A stretch of DNA of 64,000 nucleotides from Ardenticatenales bacterium (GCA_020634515.1 JACKBL010000008.1:62001-126000), one strand, 5' to 3'; counted from the first letter of the stretch, positions 33,596-42,757 are shown. Notes: generated from the letters alone by a model not told the origin. Numbers and translations are program-made.

Positions 33596-34465
33596 TCAGG
33601 GAGGGCTGCTTGCCGCGGAGGGGGCGGGGCGCAGGTAGGCGGGGGTGTAGGCGCGGATGATGCCGCGCAGGAGGCGGGCGAGGCGGGGGACGGTCTGGTT
33701 GGCGACGGCGAGGACTTCTTCGTGGGTGAGGATTTCGGCGGGGTCGTCTTTGACGATGTCGGTGATGGTGGAGATGGCGATGGTGGAAATGCCGGCATGT
33801 ACCGCCGCCACAATCTCTGGAACCGTGGACATACCAACCGCATCACTGCCCAACTGCCGTAACATCCGCAGGGTCGCCCGCGTCTCGTAGATTGGACCCG
33901 TCGTGGCCGTGTACACCCCTTGTCGCAGCGGGATATTTTCCGCCTGCGCCACGCTCAACGCCAGCTCCAGCAACTCCGGACGATACGCCTGCGTCATATC
34001 CGGGAAACGCGGTCCCATTTCATCCAGATTGGCGCCCAGCAGCGGATTATCCCGCATCCAGTTAAGATGATCCGTGATCAGCATCAGATCGCCGGGGAGA
34101 AAACTGGGATTGAGGCCGCCGCAGGCATTGGTGATGAGCAGCAGTTCAATCCCCAATTGCCGCAGCACCCACACCGGAAAGGCCACCTGCTTCATGCTGT
34201 AGCCTTCATAATAATGCACGCGACCTTGCATAATCGCTACGTTCTTCCCCCCCAGCATCCCCAACACCAACTGCCCCGCATGACCGGATACCGACGACGT
34301 GGGAAAGTGCGGAATATCGGCAAAAGGAACCATTACCGCCTCACTTACATCATCCGCGAACCCACCCAGGCCGGAGCCAAGAATCAGGCCGATCTGTGGT
34401 TTCCGCCCGTCACGGGCCTGGATAGCGTGCGCGGCTGCTTTGCTTTTCTCGATCCAATCATGCAT
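33596..34465 (-). CDS. Purine-nucleoside phosphorylase (inosine/guanosine type)
   Basis: A cytosolic protein of 289 residues of the trimeric PNP/MTAP family, which splits purine nucleosides with phosphate in purine salvage. Key stretches are LILGSGLGGFAD (phosphate loop), MQGRVHYYEGYSM, LLITNACGGLNP, GVYTATTGPIYETRATLRML and the purine-binding end of the core DAVGMSTVPEIVAA. The start overlaps the stop of the upstream DNA methyltransferase gene by eight bases (34458-34465), so translation may be coupled. A DNA methyltransferase directly before a salvage enzyme is unusual and suggests insertion of the modification genes into an older polA-PNP arrangement. Confidence 0.92.
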   Translation of the reverse strand: MHDWIEKSKAAAHAIQARDGRKPQIGLILGSGLGGFADDVSEAVMVPFADIPHFPTSSVSGHAGQLVLGMLGGKNVAIMQGRVHYYEGYSMKQVAFPVWVLRQLGIELLLITNACGGLNPSFLPGDLMLITDHLNWMRDNPLLGANLDEMGPRFPDMTQAYRPELLELALSVAQAENIPLRQGVYTATTGPIYETRATLRMLRQLGSDAVGMSTVPEIVAAVHAGISTIAISTITDIVKDDPAEILTHEEVLAVANQTVPRLARLLRGIIRAYTPAYLRPAPSAASSPP

Positions 34466-35825
34466 GGTTGTCTTCCTGAGGCTGAAATGAGGCTTTAATG
34501 ATCTTCATCCATTGGGCGGAACTTTCTCTGAGTTTTCTCTCTAATCCTGCCTCGCAATAGAGGGTGAAGTCGCGTATCGGTTGATGGTCTGGACGAATGC
34601 CGGGCATCTCCTCGGACTCAAGGGCGTCTGGAAACAAAGACATTTGCCGGGATTTTCCGTTTTTATTCTTCTTTACAAAGTCGCCCATTACGTCTGTACC
34701 AATCGCAAATCTTCTTAATGTGGTTGATATAGCCTGCAAACTATTGTCTACGCCTATCCAATGACGTTCTAGCCTCTCGGAAACAGTCATCGTTGTCCCA
34801 GAACCACAAAAGCAGTCTAGGACAATGTCTCCCGGGTTGGACGATGCTTCAATGATTCGTTCCAGAATAAGGGGGTTTTTCTCCGTGGGGTATCCTGTAA
34901 CCCGGATATTCTGATTATGTGCGTCTTTGACATCTAGCCATAAATCCTGGACGGGCTTGCCTGGACTCTTGTCAAGAAAAATCTTGCGCCGGGGATTGCC
35001 TGTCGGTGACCAATAGATCTCTCCGCGACGGTCCATTGCTTCCAGTGTGTCCGGCGTGTACTGCCAATGTTTGCCCGGAGGAGGCAACATTCCGCGCCAC
35101 GGTTTTCCTGTTTCACCGTTCCGCGTTCCCGGAGCATGAATGGGTACTTTTTTGTATCGTCGTCCTGTCGTTTCCTCAACATAGGGATACTCTTGTTCAG
35201 AATCTTGTCGTGACCAGGCTTTGTAGGACCGATTCCAGGTGTAATTTGCCGATTTTGTGTAAAAGAGAATATGGTCGGAAACGTTGCCATAGGTCTTGCG
35301 TGTGTAATTCTTCGGATTACACTTTTTCCTTGTGATGCAATTGCGGAAATTGCGTTCGCTGAAGATCTCATCCATGATCAGTTTCATGGGGAACAGCATG
35401 TTTGCATCTAAGTGTACATAAATAGAACCTGTTTCAGACAAGAGTTTCCGCAGCAGAATCAGTCTTTGTCGCATGAATTCTATGTATTCGGCACCCTGTA
35501 ACAGGTCTGTGTATGCATCATCCTGCCTGCGTGATTGAAATACGCCACCGGTGGCGAATGGTGGGTCTATGTATATGAGTTCTACGTTGCCGGCAATCAC
35601 AGTGTCTTCCGCTAATGCCGGCAACACGTAGAGATTGTCTCCATAATATAAGCGATTAATATGATCGTTACCCTTCAAAAGGGAGATGTATTGTCCAGGA
35701 GGCGTGCCAAGAATGGTTTCCGCGGGAGTCTTACCCGCGTAATCCAGTTGGATTGGCGAGTCGCTAACGTCCTGTCTTGTTAAATCGCTTTTATTCCATT
35801 TTGACCTGGAAACACCTGTAGCCAT
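34458..35825 (-). CDS. DNA methyltransferase of a restriction-modification system
   Basis: A protein of 455 residues. Catalytic motif IV is DPPF (87-90, in LIYIDPPFATGG) and precedes motif I, FCGSGTT in the C-terminal half. This is the beta-class order, and DPPF favours N6-adenine methylation over N4-cytosine. The ordering and the ATGGVFQ stretch resemble type III Mod and solitary type II beta enzymes. The long central part (about 150-300) is probably the target recognition region. The gene starts nine bases after the stop of the putative endonuclease gene and overlaps the PNP gene. AT content is visibly higher than in neighbouring housekeeping genes, a sign of horizontal transfer. Recognition sequence unknown. 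Confidence 0.88.
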   Translation of the reverse strand: MATGVSRSKWNKSDLTRQDVSDSPIQLDYAGKTPAETILGTPPGQYISLLKGNDHINRLYYGDNLYVLPALAEDTVIAGNVELIYIDPPFATGGVFQSRRQDDAYTDLLQGAEYIEFMRQRLILLRKLLSETGSIYVHLDANMLFPMKLIMDEIFSERNFRNCITRKKCNPKNYTRKTYGNVSDHILFYTKSANYTWNRSYKAWSRQDSEQEYPYVEETTGRRYKKVPIHAPGTRNGETGKPWRGMLPPPGKHWQYTPDTLEAMDRRGEIYWSPTGNPRRKIFLDKSPGKPVQDLWLDVKDAHNQNIRVTGYPTEKNPLILERIIEASSNPGDIVLDCFCGSGTTMTVSERLERHWIGVDNSLQAISTTLRRFAIGTDVMGDFVKKNKNGKSRQMSLFPDALESEEMPGIRPDHQPIRDFTLYCEAGLERKLRESSAQWMKIIKASFQPQEDNHA

Positions 35826-35834
35826 AAACGTCTC

Positions 35835-36737
35835 CTATGAACGGAGCCAATCTAGCGTCAGCCTGTCTGGAATCATGCGCAAAGTTAAGACCATGATTTT
35901 CAACGGCCAACTTCTCTCCAATGTGGAGTAGTCATTCCACATGGAGCCTAATAGCAGTCCAGGGCCATCATTCAGAAATATCACCTTTGTGTCTAGCCTT
36001 TCCCGGCTTGCATAGGAAAGTATTTCATTTGCGCAATTCCTGTAACCACCTGTACGATCATCTTCTTGCGCCCCACCCCGATCAGAATCATATCTTGCCA
36101 ACCCAATTGCCAGAACTGTTTCATTGTCTTCGTCTACAATCACAAAATCAACCGGTCGGTTAGGATTGGGATAGTTATCAAAAACATTTCCTAACCGAAT
36201 GTCTTGCCCTGCTCTTTCTGGTCCGAGAATCCTCATATCTGGAAAACGGGAACGAAATAGCTCGAAGAATCTCTCTGTCAGGTCATATCCTTTTTGTCCG
36301 CGACTTCTGTATTCCCACATGATGGCGCACAACGCTTCATCTGGCATGGGGCGACTCATAAAAGCGGTTTGGACTTCAGGGATAGGCCGAAACTTGCTAC
36401 CGAACTGGGATACTATGTTCTGGGCAAGGGTTTTTTTCTTGAGCATTTCAACCGGAGTTGATGGGCTGACATACTTTCGAAATACGCGACAAAGCTGTAT
36501 TCTCATCCACGGCTGCTTGACATCACAAATGCTCAAGAACAACTCTGAGGACGATGCTGACGTGAGCAATAGCTTTTTGTATAGCTCGAGGACTGGGGCA
36601 TAAAGCGCAACAGCATCTTCGAGAATGTCTGGATAATACTCCCCATTCGACAGCGTAATCCAGCCATGAGCATTCTGTTGATAGTCGGCAAAGTATTGCC
36701 AATTGGGTAGTTCGGGACGATTCATAGGTTTGCTCAT
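35835..36737 (-). CDS. Putative type II restriction endonuclease
   Basis: A protein of 300 residues from the ATG at 36735-36737, which overlaps the polA stop in an ATGA junction; longer starts would lie inside polA. I do not recognise a named enzyme. The candidate nuclease core is near 180-233: GQDIRLGN, then RPVDFVIVDEDNETVLAIGLARYDSDRGGAQEDDRTGGYR. PVDF gives a PD-type acid (Asp197), but the usual E-x-K is replaced by IGLARYDSDRGG, so it would be a diverged PD-(D/E)XK site. The call rests on this motif, the size and the DNA methyltransferase gene nine bases downstream. The N-terminal 170 residues are probably for DNA recognition. AT-rich relative to polA. Confidence 0.65.
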   Translation of the reverse strand: MSKPMNRPELPNWQYFADYQQNAHGWITLSNGEYYPDILEDAVALYAPVLELYKKLLLTSASSSELFLSICDVKQPWMRIQLCRVFRKYVSPSTPVEMLKKKTLAQNIVSQFGSKFRPIPEVQTAFMSRPMPDEALCAIMWEYRSRGQKGYDLTERFFELFRSRFPDMRILGPERAGQDIRLGNVFDNYPNPNRPVDFVIVDEDNETVLAIGLARYDSDRGGAQEDDRTGGYRNCANEILSYASRERLDTKVIFLNDGPGLLLGSMWNDYSTLERSWPLKIMVLTLRMIPDRLTLDWLRS

Positions 36738-39523
36738 TCTTTGAGTTCCAACCAATTATAACCGCTGCCGGCATCTACCTTCAAAGGTACATCCAGGGGG
36801 TAGGCATGGGACATAATATCTACGACCAGGTTGTGTACAGGGTCCAGTTCCGCTTCCGGCACTTCTAACACAAGTTCGTCATGCACCTGCAAGATCATGC
36901 GCCCCTGGTAGCTTTCGGTCAGCGCCTGGTGCAGGCGAATCATGGCGATCTTGATGATGTCGGCGGCGCTGCCTTGAATCGGATAGTTGATGGCTTCTCG
37001 TTCGGCGCGGGCAACCACCTGCCGATCCGCCCCGCCGGGCACCTTAAAGACGGGGAAGTAGCGCCGCCGCCCCAACAGCGTTTCCACGAACCCTTGCTCG
37101 TGCGCCATCCGCTTTGTTCGTTCCAAATAGCGGTTGATGCCGGGAAAACGCTGGAAATACACCTTGATGAAATCCTCCGCTTCCGCCAGCGTCAGTTCCG
37201 AATCGCGGGAGAGGCGGAACGCGCCCATGCCGTAGATGAGACCGAAGTTGACGGCTTTGGCAAAGCGGCGCTGCTCAAACTTGACCTCTTCAATGGGGAT
37301 GCCGTAGACGGCGGCAGCCGTGGTGCGGTGGATATCCTGCCCTTGCCGGAATGCTTCGATCAGGGCCGGGTCTTTACACACGTGGGCCAGCACGCGCAGT
37401 TCTACCTGGGAATAGTCGGCGGCCAGCAGCACCCAACCGGGGCGGGCCACGAAACCGCGGCGAATTTGCCGCCCCACTTCGGTGCGAATGGGGATGTTTT
37501 GCAGGTTGGGGGAGTTGCTGGCCAGGCGGCCTGTGACGGAACCGGCCTGGTTGAAACTGGTGTGGATGCGTCCGGTGCGGCTGTTGACCATGTCGGGCAG
37601 GGCGTCCACGTAGGTGCTTTTTAGCTTGGATAGCTCGCGGTGTTCCAGAATGAGGCGCGTGACGCCTGTTTCGTCGCTCTCTTCCAGGCCTTGCAGCACG
37701 TCGGAGGCGGTGGAGTAGTGGCCGCTTTTGGTGCGGCGCAGTCGTTCGTGGGGCAGATTCAGGTCTTTGAAGAGGATGTCGCTGAGCTGCTGCGTGGAAT
37801 TGATGTTGAATGGCGTGCCGGCAATTTCATAAATCGCCCCCTCTAATTCCTGCAGCCGCTGCGCCAACTCCTGTGACATTTCCCGAAAAACAGTCACATC
37901 CACGCCCACCCCCACCTGCTCCATGTCCGAAAGCACGGGAACCAGGGGCATTTCTACCTCCGCCAGCAGCCGATCCAGCCCCAACGCCGTCACCTCCGGT
38001 TCCAACACTTGCTTCAGGCGCAGTGTCACGTCCGCGTCGGCGGCGGCGTAGGGAGCCGCCTGCTCAATCGGAACCCGGTCGAATGTGATCTCGTTGCGTC
38101 CGCGGCCAATCAGGTCGCTGATTTCCGTCATCTGAATGCTCAGATATTGCCGCGCCTGTTCCTTGAGTCCTAGAAAGCGGCTGGCGGGGTTGATCAGCCA
38201 CTCGGCCAGCATGGTGTCGAAGGTGATCGGGGTCACGGTGAGGCCGTAGCGGGCAAGGATGGTGTAGTCAAACTTGGCGTTGTGGGCGATTTTGGGGATG
38301 TTGGGGTCGGTCATGGCCGGGCGCAGGGCATCCAGGACGGTTTTCAGGGGGAGTTGATGGGGGGTGAGTTGGGCCATGCCGGCAAAAAGTCCCAACTGCC
38401 CCGATTCTACCTGCGCCTCCCCTTCCATGTGCCCCACGGGAATGTAATAACCCACCCCCGGCTTCACCGCCAACGAAATCCCCACCAGGTCCACGGCCAT
38501 CTTATCCACGCCCGTCGTTTCCACGTCAAACGAGATAATGCGCGCCTTCTCCAACACGGCTGCCAACTTTTGCAACGCCGCCGCCGTGCGTACAAGATGC
38601 GTTTTTGTCTCCGTCGTCTCCGGCTCCGGGATGGCGGCCATCGTTTCCGCCGCCTGCATCAGCCGTTTCGTGAGCGAGCGGAACTCCAACGTCTGGAATA
38701 GCGCCAGCACCGGTTCCGGGTCAAACTCCTGCGCCACGCACGCCTCCAGGTCCAGCGTAATCGGCGCATCCGTGACAATGGTCGCCAGTTTATAGCTGAG
38801 ATAGGCGCTGTCCTTTCCCTCCGCCAGTTTCCGGCCCAGCGCCCCCTTTATCTCGTCCACGTGGGCGTAAATGCCCTCCAGCGTGCCATACTGTTGCAGC
38901 AGTTTGCGCGCCGTTTTGTCGCCGACACCCTTGACGCCGGGGATGTTGTCGCTGCTGTCGCCCACAAGCGCCTTGTAATCCACAATGCGCGGCGGCGGCA
39001 CGTCAAATTTCGCCACTACAGCGGCCACGTCATACCGCTGCGGATCACGCTCGTAGCGACCCGGCGGTAGTTCTACGATGGTGTTTTCGTCCACCAGTTG
39101 CAGCAAATCCCGATCCCCCGTGATGATTTCCACGCGCACGCCCTGCTCTTTGCCCTGGCGGGCGATGGTTCCCAGCACGTCGTCCGCCTCATATCCTTCC
39201 AACTCCAGGATGGGGATGTTAAAGGCGGCCACGATTTCCTTGATACGCGCAATCTGTACGTCCAATTCGTCGGGCATTTTCTCGCGCGTGCCCTTGTAGT
39301 CGGCGAATATCTCGTCGCGGAAGGTCGCGCCGATGTCGAAGCTGACGGCGAGGTAATGGGGCGGGGCGTCCGCCTGGATGAGGTCTAGCAAGGTGCGCAC
39401 GAAGCCGTAGGTGGCGTTGGTGGGTTCGCCGGCCTGGGTGGTGAAGGATTCGAGAGGAAGGGCAAAGAAGACGCGGTAGGCCAGGGCGTGGCCGTCAATG
39501 AGGACCAGTTTTTTGGGTGTCAT
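36734..39523 (-). CDS. polA: DNA polymerase I
   Basis: A protein of 929 residues from the ATG at 39521-39523; the upstream extension lacks family similarity. Three domains are present. The 5'-3' nuclease (about 1-295) has LVLIDGHALAYR and GVKGVGDKTARKLL. The 3'-5' proofreading domain (about 320-515) keeps its acidic residues in FDVETTG, AHNAKFD and YAAADADV, so proofreading is probably active, unlike Taq polymerase. The polymerase domain has motif A DYSQVELRV, the O-helix RRFAKAVNFGLIYGMG and motif C QVHDELVLEVP. It serves Okazaki-fragment processing and repair. The 3' end overlaps the putative endonuclease gene (ATGA). Confidence 0.97.
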   Translation of the reverse strand: MTPKKLVLIDGHALAYRVFFALPLESFTTQAGEPTNATYGFVRTLLDLIQADAPPHYLAVSFDIGATFRDEIFADYKGTREKMPDELDVQIARIKEIVAAFNIPILELEGYEADDVLGTIARQGKEQGVRVEIITGDRDLLQLVDENTIVELPPGRYERDPQRYDVAAVVAKFDVPPPRIVDYKALVGDSSDNIPGVKGVGDKTARKLLQQYGTLEGIYAHVDEIKGALGRKLAEGKDSAYLSYKLATIVTDAPITLDLEACVAQEFDPEPVLALFQTLEFRSLTKRLMQAAETMAAIPEPETTETKTHLVRTAAALQKLAAVLEKARIISFDVETTGVDKMAVDLVGISLAVKPGVGYYIPVGHMEGEAQVESGQLGLFAGMAQLTPHQLPLKTVLDALRPAMTDPNIPKIAHNAKFDYTILARYGLTVTPITFDTMLAEWLINPASRFLGLKEQARQYLSIQMTEISDLIGRGRNEITFDRVPIEQAAPYAAADADVTLRLKQVLEPEVTALGLDRLLAEVEMPLVPVLSDMEQVGVGVDVTVFREMSQELAQRLQELEGAIYEIAGTPFNINSTQQLSDILFKDLNLPHERLRRTKSGHYSTASDVLQGLEESDETGVTRLILEHRELSKLKSTYVDALPDMVNSRTGRIHTSFNQAGSVTGRLASNSPNLQNIPIRTEVGRQIRRGFVARPGWVLLAADYSQVELRVLAHVCKDPALIEAFRQGQDIHRTTAAAVYGIPIEEVKFEQRRFAKAVNFGLIYGMGAFRLSRDSELTLAEAEDFIKVYFQRFPGINRYLERTKRMAHEQGFVETLLGRRRYFPVFKVPGGADRQVVARAEREAINYPIQGSAADIIKIAMIRLHQALTESYQGRMILQVHDELVLEVPEAELDPVHNLVVDIMSHAYPLDVPLKVDAGSGYNWLELKE

Positions 39524-39595
39524 GGCTGTCCTGTGGGTATGCCAGGAGCGGGACGGCTCGCGGTGGGCGGGCATGGGCTGCTGGCGCAATGCCTT

Positions 39596-40729
39596 TCAGG
39601 CGTAGTTGTGTTCCAAGAAGAGGTTGAGTTCGGCGCCGGACAGCGGGGTGGTGGTTTCGCGGGCGAAGTAGCCCCGCGCCCACAGCGTGGCCTGCACGTT
39701 GAACTGGGTCCTGATCTCCAATTCGGAACCATTCTTGAAGTGCTGGGCCAGCCAGATGCTGTTGCAGCCGGGTGGGGGGGTGACGACGAGATGAACGAGC
39801 GTGTCGCTGATAGTCAGGTAGTGGAGTTGGGAATTGCCGGCATTTGCCAGACGTTCCAGCACGCGCCGCAAAGGAATATGTAGCACCCCTGGCAGTGGCT
39901 CGACCGGCTTCCAGGCGATGGCATAGGTGCGGCTGGTTGCCGCTTCTTCCGCTACATCCGGCTCAATGATTGATGGGCGCGGCGATCCGGTTCCCGGAGC
40001 CGCTGCTCGCAAACCTCGCGCCACGCGCTCCGCCTGCTCTTGCAAGACGCCTGTGCTGGCCGATGGTTTTGCCACCAGCGCCACCAAAATATCGCTGCGC
40101 ACGCGCTGGGCATAAATCAGGTGGTCTCCGGTTAATGCCGGCAAATGCAAGAACTGCACTTGCACCGGAAAATCAGGATCACGCCAGGAGTGCCGCACAA
40201 TCACAGCCACCGCCGCCCCCAGGCGTTCGCTGAGCGCGCCGCGAGACACCACCAGACCCGTATCCAGAGCAATGAGGGCGCTTTCTACGGTCTCATCCGT
40301 CACGGATTGCGTAAGCAAGTCGCGCATCTGCCTGATCGTCAGCGGCGGGGTCGCCAGCCGCGGCACGGCCACGGGCAGCACCCGCTGCCGCGACACGCGC
40401 GGCAGTTCCCGCGCCGCTTCCGTTTCCAGATTGTCCAGCCGCAGCACGCCTTGAATGTTGGCGTTTGCCGGCATTGTTGGCTCTCTCCCATCTGGCATTA
40501 GCAGCATCACCCGCAGATCCGCCTGAATCAATCGCAGGGCACGCACCAGATCGGCACTGGCATCCGTCGCGCTCAACAGCGCCAAATTGTGCGGCTGCTG
40601 CCCCAACAGCAAGCACGCCTGACGCCAGTTGGCGGCCCGCGTCACCACCGCGGTCTTTTCCAGAACCGCCGCGCTCTGCTCCCGTTGGCTTTCGTTTGTG
40701 TCCAGCAGCAGAATTCGCATGTTCATCAT
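39596..40729 (-). CDS. Receiver-like / roadblock-like / Y1-transposase-like fusion protein
   Basis: A protein of 377 residues from the ATG at 40727-40729; ATGs at 40726 and 40720 are alternatives. Residues 4-105 look like a response-regulator receiver (MRILLLDTNES, AVVTRAANWRQACLLL), but no phospho-acceptor Asp is evident. The middle (about 135-255) has LIALDTGLVVSRG and ILVALVAKP, reminiscent of roadblock/LC7 domains. The last 110 residues match the IS200/RAYT-type Y1 transposase fold: IPLRRVLERLANAGNSQLHYL, LVHLVVTPPPG, then LWARGYFARET and a C-terminal FLEHN. The HUH pair is reduced to one His, and the usual Tyr of YIENQ is Phe, so strand transfer is unlikely. A palindromic element sits just upstream. 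I read it as a domesticated DNA-hairpin-binding regulator; this is inference. Confidence 0.6.
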   Translation of the reverse strand: MMNMRILLLDTNESQREQSAAVLEKTAVVTRAANWRQACLLLGQQPHNLALLSATDASADLVRALRLIQADLRVMLLMPDGREPTMPANANIQGVLRLDNLETEAARELPRVSRQRVLPVAVPRLATPPLTIRQMRDLLTQSVTDETVESALIALDTGLVVSRGALSERLGAAVAVIVRHSWRDPDFPVQVQFLHLPALTGDHLIYAQRVRSDILVALVAKPSASTGVLQEQAERVARGLRAAAPGTGSPRPSIIEPDVAEEAATSRTYAIAWKPVEPLPGVLHIPLRRVLERLANAGNSQLHYLTISDTLVHLVVTPPPGCNSIWLAQHFKNGSELEIRTQFNVQATLWARGYFARETTTPLSGAELNLFLEHNYA

Positions 40730-40747
40730 TCCCGCCGACGTGCCCGA

Positions 40748-40807
40748 CGACCTTCCCGGAAGCTCCCATCTTCTCGGAAGCTGTGAATTGCGCTTCCGCG
40801 AAGGTCG
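40748..40807. repeat. CTTCCCGGAAGC palindrome upstream of the fusion gene
   Basis: CGACCTTCCCGGAAGC (40748-40763) pairs with GCTTCCGCGAAGGTCG (40792-40807), with one mismatch. It sits between the miaB stop and the start of the receiver/transposase-like gene on the same strand, and it belongs to the family seen at 770-876, 42350-42456 and 42810-42866. Confidence 0.7.
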
Positions 40808-40812
40808 CAAAT

Positions 40813-42189
40813 CTACAACATGCGCAGCGGCACGCCGTTTAACGGCAGCATGCCTGGCACGAGGCGATCCGCGCGCTCGCCGGACATGCTATACGGGCCG
40901 GCCCACGTCACGCGCACGGACACTAATTGCCCGCGCAAATCCTGTTCGTCGTCAAAGAAAACCAGTTTATTCTGCGGATTACGGCCCCGCCAGCGTCCTT
41001 TGTGCCGCTCTTCCACCAGGACTTCCACAGTTTCGCCCAGGTAGACCTTCATTTTTTCCTGCGACACCTCACGTTGCAGCACTTCCAGGCGGTGGAAGCG
41101 GTCCCGCTTGGCCTCGTCGGGCACATCGTCTACCATGCGCCGCGCGCTCACCGTCCCTTCGCGGGGACTGTAGCGGGCCAGATGGATTTTGTCTAACCGC
41201 AGGTCCGCCAGCAAATCGTAAGTGCGCTGAAACTGCGCTTCCGTTTCGCCGGGGAAGCCGACGATAATGTCCCCGTGAATGGCGACATCGGGTACAATGT
41301 CCCGAATCTTGTGTACCAGGTCGCGGTACTGTTGTGCGGTATAGCCCCGCTTCATGCTGGCCAGCACGTCGTCGTCCCCGGCTTGCACGGGCACTTCAAT
41401 CTGGGGCATCACTTTGGGCAGCGCCGCCACGGCGTGCAGCAGTTTGTCCGTCATCCAATTGGGGTGGCTGGTGAGGAAGCGAATCCGCTCCAGGCCCTCC
41501 ACATCGCTGACCACGCGCAGCAGGTCCGCCAGGTCTGGCCCATCGGGCACATCCTTGCCATAACGGTCCACTATCTGGCCCAGCAGCACCACTTCCTTTA
41601 CCCCCTGGCGCACCAGCGATCGTACTTCGGCCACGATTTCGCCAACGGGTCGGCTGCGCTCCACGCCGCGACGATACGGGATGATGCAGAAAGTGCAGGC
41701 GTGGGAGCAGCCATACACGACGGAAACGGGTGCAGACACGAGCGCTTCCCGCTGCTCTAGCGGCAAAATTACTTCGCCATCTTGCCAGGCGTGCTGGCGG
41801 GCGGTGGCCTCTTGCTCGATGGAGATGGCGTCGGTCTGGTGCAGATGAGAAATCAGCGGTGAACCGTCCGAGTGCGGCGGCATGAATACGTCCACGACGG
41901 GGAAGCGTTGCCGCAAAATGTCATTCCCCTTGACGCCTACCAGGCAGCCCATGACGGCAATGGTCAGGTCGGGGTTGTCGCGCTTCATGGGGGTGAGGGC
42001 GTGCAGCTTGTTGTACGCTTTGTCTTCTGACTGCTGCCGCACGACGCACGTCTCCAGGACGATCACGTCTGCTTCTTCGGCGCGTTCGGTGGATTGATAA
42101 CCGTTCCGCTCCAGCGCTGAGGCAACCTGTCGCGCATCCGCATAATTCATCTGACAGCCAGTTATCCAGAAATGGTATTTTTTACTCAT
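40813..42189 (-). CDS. miaB: tRNA-2-methylthio-N6-dimethylallyladenosine synthase
   Basis: A cytosolic radical-SAM enzyme of 458 residues, from the ATG at 42187-42189 (MSKKYHFWITGCQMN). It methylthiolates i6A37 in tRNAs reading U-starting codons. The N-terminal MTTase domain carries three cluster cysteines in GCQMN, LETCVV and VMGCLVG. The radical-SAM motif is CSHACTFC, followed by IPYRRGVERSRP. The C-terminal TRAM domain has LGETVEVLVEERHKGRWRGRNPQNK, matching MiaB rather than MtaB. The gene faces the repeat-rich spacer beyond 42190 and is followed by the palindrome and fusion gene on the same strand. Confidence 0.93.
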   Translation of the reverse strand: MSKKYHFWITGCQMNYADARQVASALERNGYQSTERAEEADVIVLETCVVRQQSEDKAYNKLHALTPMKRDNPDLTIAVMGCLVGVKGNDILRQRFPVVDVFMPPHSDGSPLISHLHQTDAISIEQEATARQHAWQDGEVILPLEQREALVSAPVSVVYGCSHACTFCIIPYRRGVERSRPVGEIVAEVRSLVRQGVKEVVLLGQIVDRYGKDVPDGPDLADLLRVVSDVEGLERIRFLTSHPNWMTDKLLHAVAALPKVMPQIEVPVQAGDDDVLASMKRGYTAQQYRDLVHKIRDIVPDVAIHGDIIVGFPGETEAQFQRTYDLLADLRLDKIHLARYSPREGTVSARRMVDDVPDEAKRDRFHRLEVLQREVSQEKMKVYLGETVEVLVEERHKGRWRGRNPQNKLVFFDDEQDLRGQLVSVRVTWAGPYSMSGERADRLVPGMLPLNGVPLRML

Positions 42190-42349
42190 ATTGCTCAATG
42201 ATCTGGGGCGTGCAGCCAACAAACGGGGAATAGGGAAGGGAGCCAATGGTCGCTTGCTGTCTGCATCGCCAAATGGGAAACGAATGGCGTCCTGCGTTAA
42301 TCGGTCATGCGCGCATTGCCTTACAATTGACTCTAATGCCTTTTGTATC

Positions 42350-42456
42350 TATTCAGCCTAGAGACCTTCCCGGAAGCTCAATGTCAAGCCAAAACGCCTC
42401 ATCATTCAGATCATTTGGCATCAAAACAGCTTCCGGGAAGGTGGTCGTGAATAGTC
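42350..42456 (+). repeat. 107-bp palindromic repeat, copy 2 (REP/MITE-like)
   Basis: Reverse-complement match to 770-876. Arms ACCTTCCCGGAAGCT (42364-42378) and AGCTTCCGGGAAGGT (42428-42442) are perfect inverted repeats. Compared with copy 1, the arms carry a compensatory change (ATC/GAT became ACC/GGT), so pairing has been preserved. Confidence 0.85.
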
Positions 42457-42595
42457 ACTGCCTTTTTTCATAAGTTGCAATGATACCATAAATCAGCTCT
42501 GTTTGTGCAGCCATTTGCCATGACACGGCGTATCGACGAGGTTTCTGGGGAGAGGTCGTGACCGGCATGACGGCTCAGGGGAAGCGATAATCTGG

Positions 42596-42624
42596 TTGAC
42601 CCCTGTTGGTTTTGTCAATATACT
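42596..42624 (+). promoter_or_regulatory. Sigma70-type promoter for the Cys-rich lipoprotein
   Basis: TTGACC at 42596-42601 and TATACT at 42619-42624 with 17 bases between. The next plus-strand gene starts at 42887. Confidence 0.55.
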
Positions 42625-42720
42625 GTTGGTAATCTGGTATCAAGGGAACCCCCTTCAGCCCTCCCCTTAGGCGCAAAAACTAAAGAAGACAACAGAGTCT
42701 CTTCCTTGCCACTTCTTCAA

Positions 42721-42757
42721 ACTGGCGATGCGATTCATATCTCGTTTCATCGCCAGT
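42721..42757 (+). promoter_or_regulatory. Leader stem-loop
   Basis: ACTGGCGATG (42721-42730) pairs perfectly with CATCGCCAGT (42748-42757) around a 17-base loop within the presumed leader of the lipoprotein gene. Confidence 0.5.

Noticed and set aside
33039..33600. Search for tmRNA next to smpB
   Set aside because: The flanks of smpB are only 46 and 28 bases long and show no tmRNA-like ends or tag frame.
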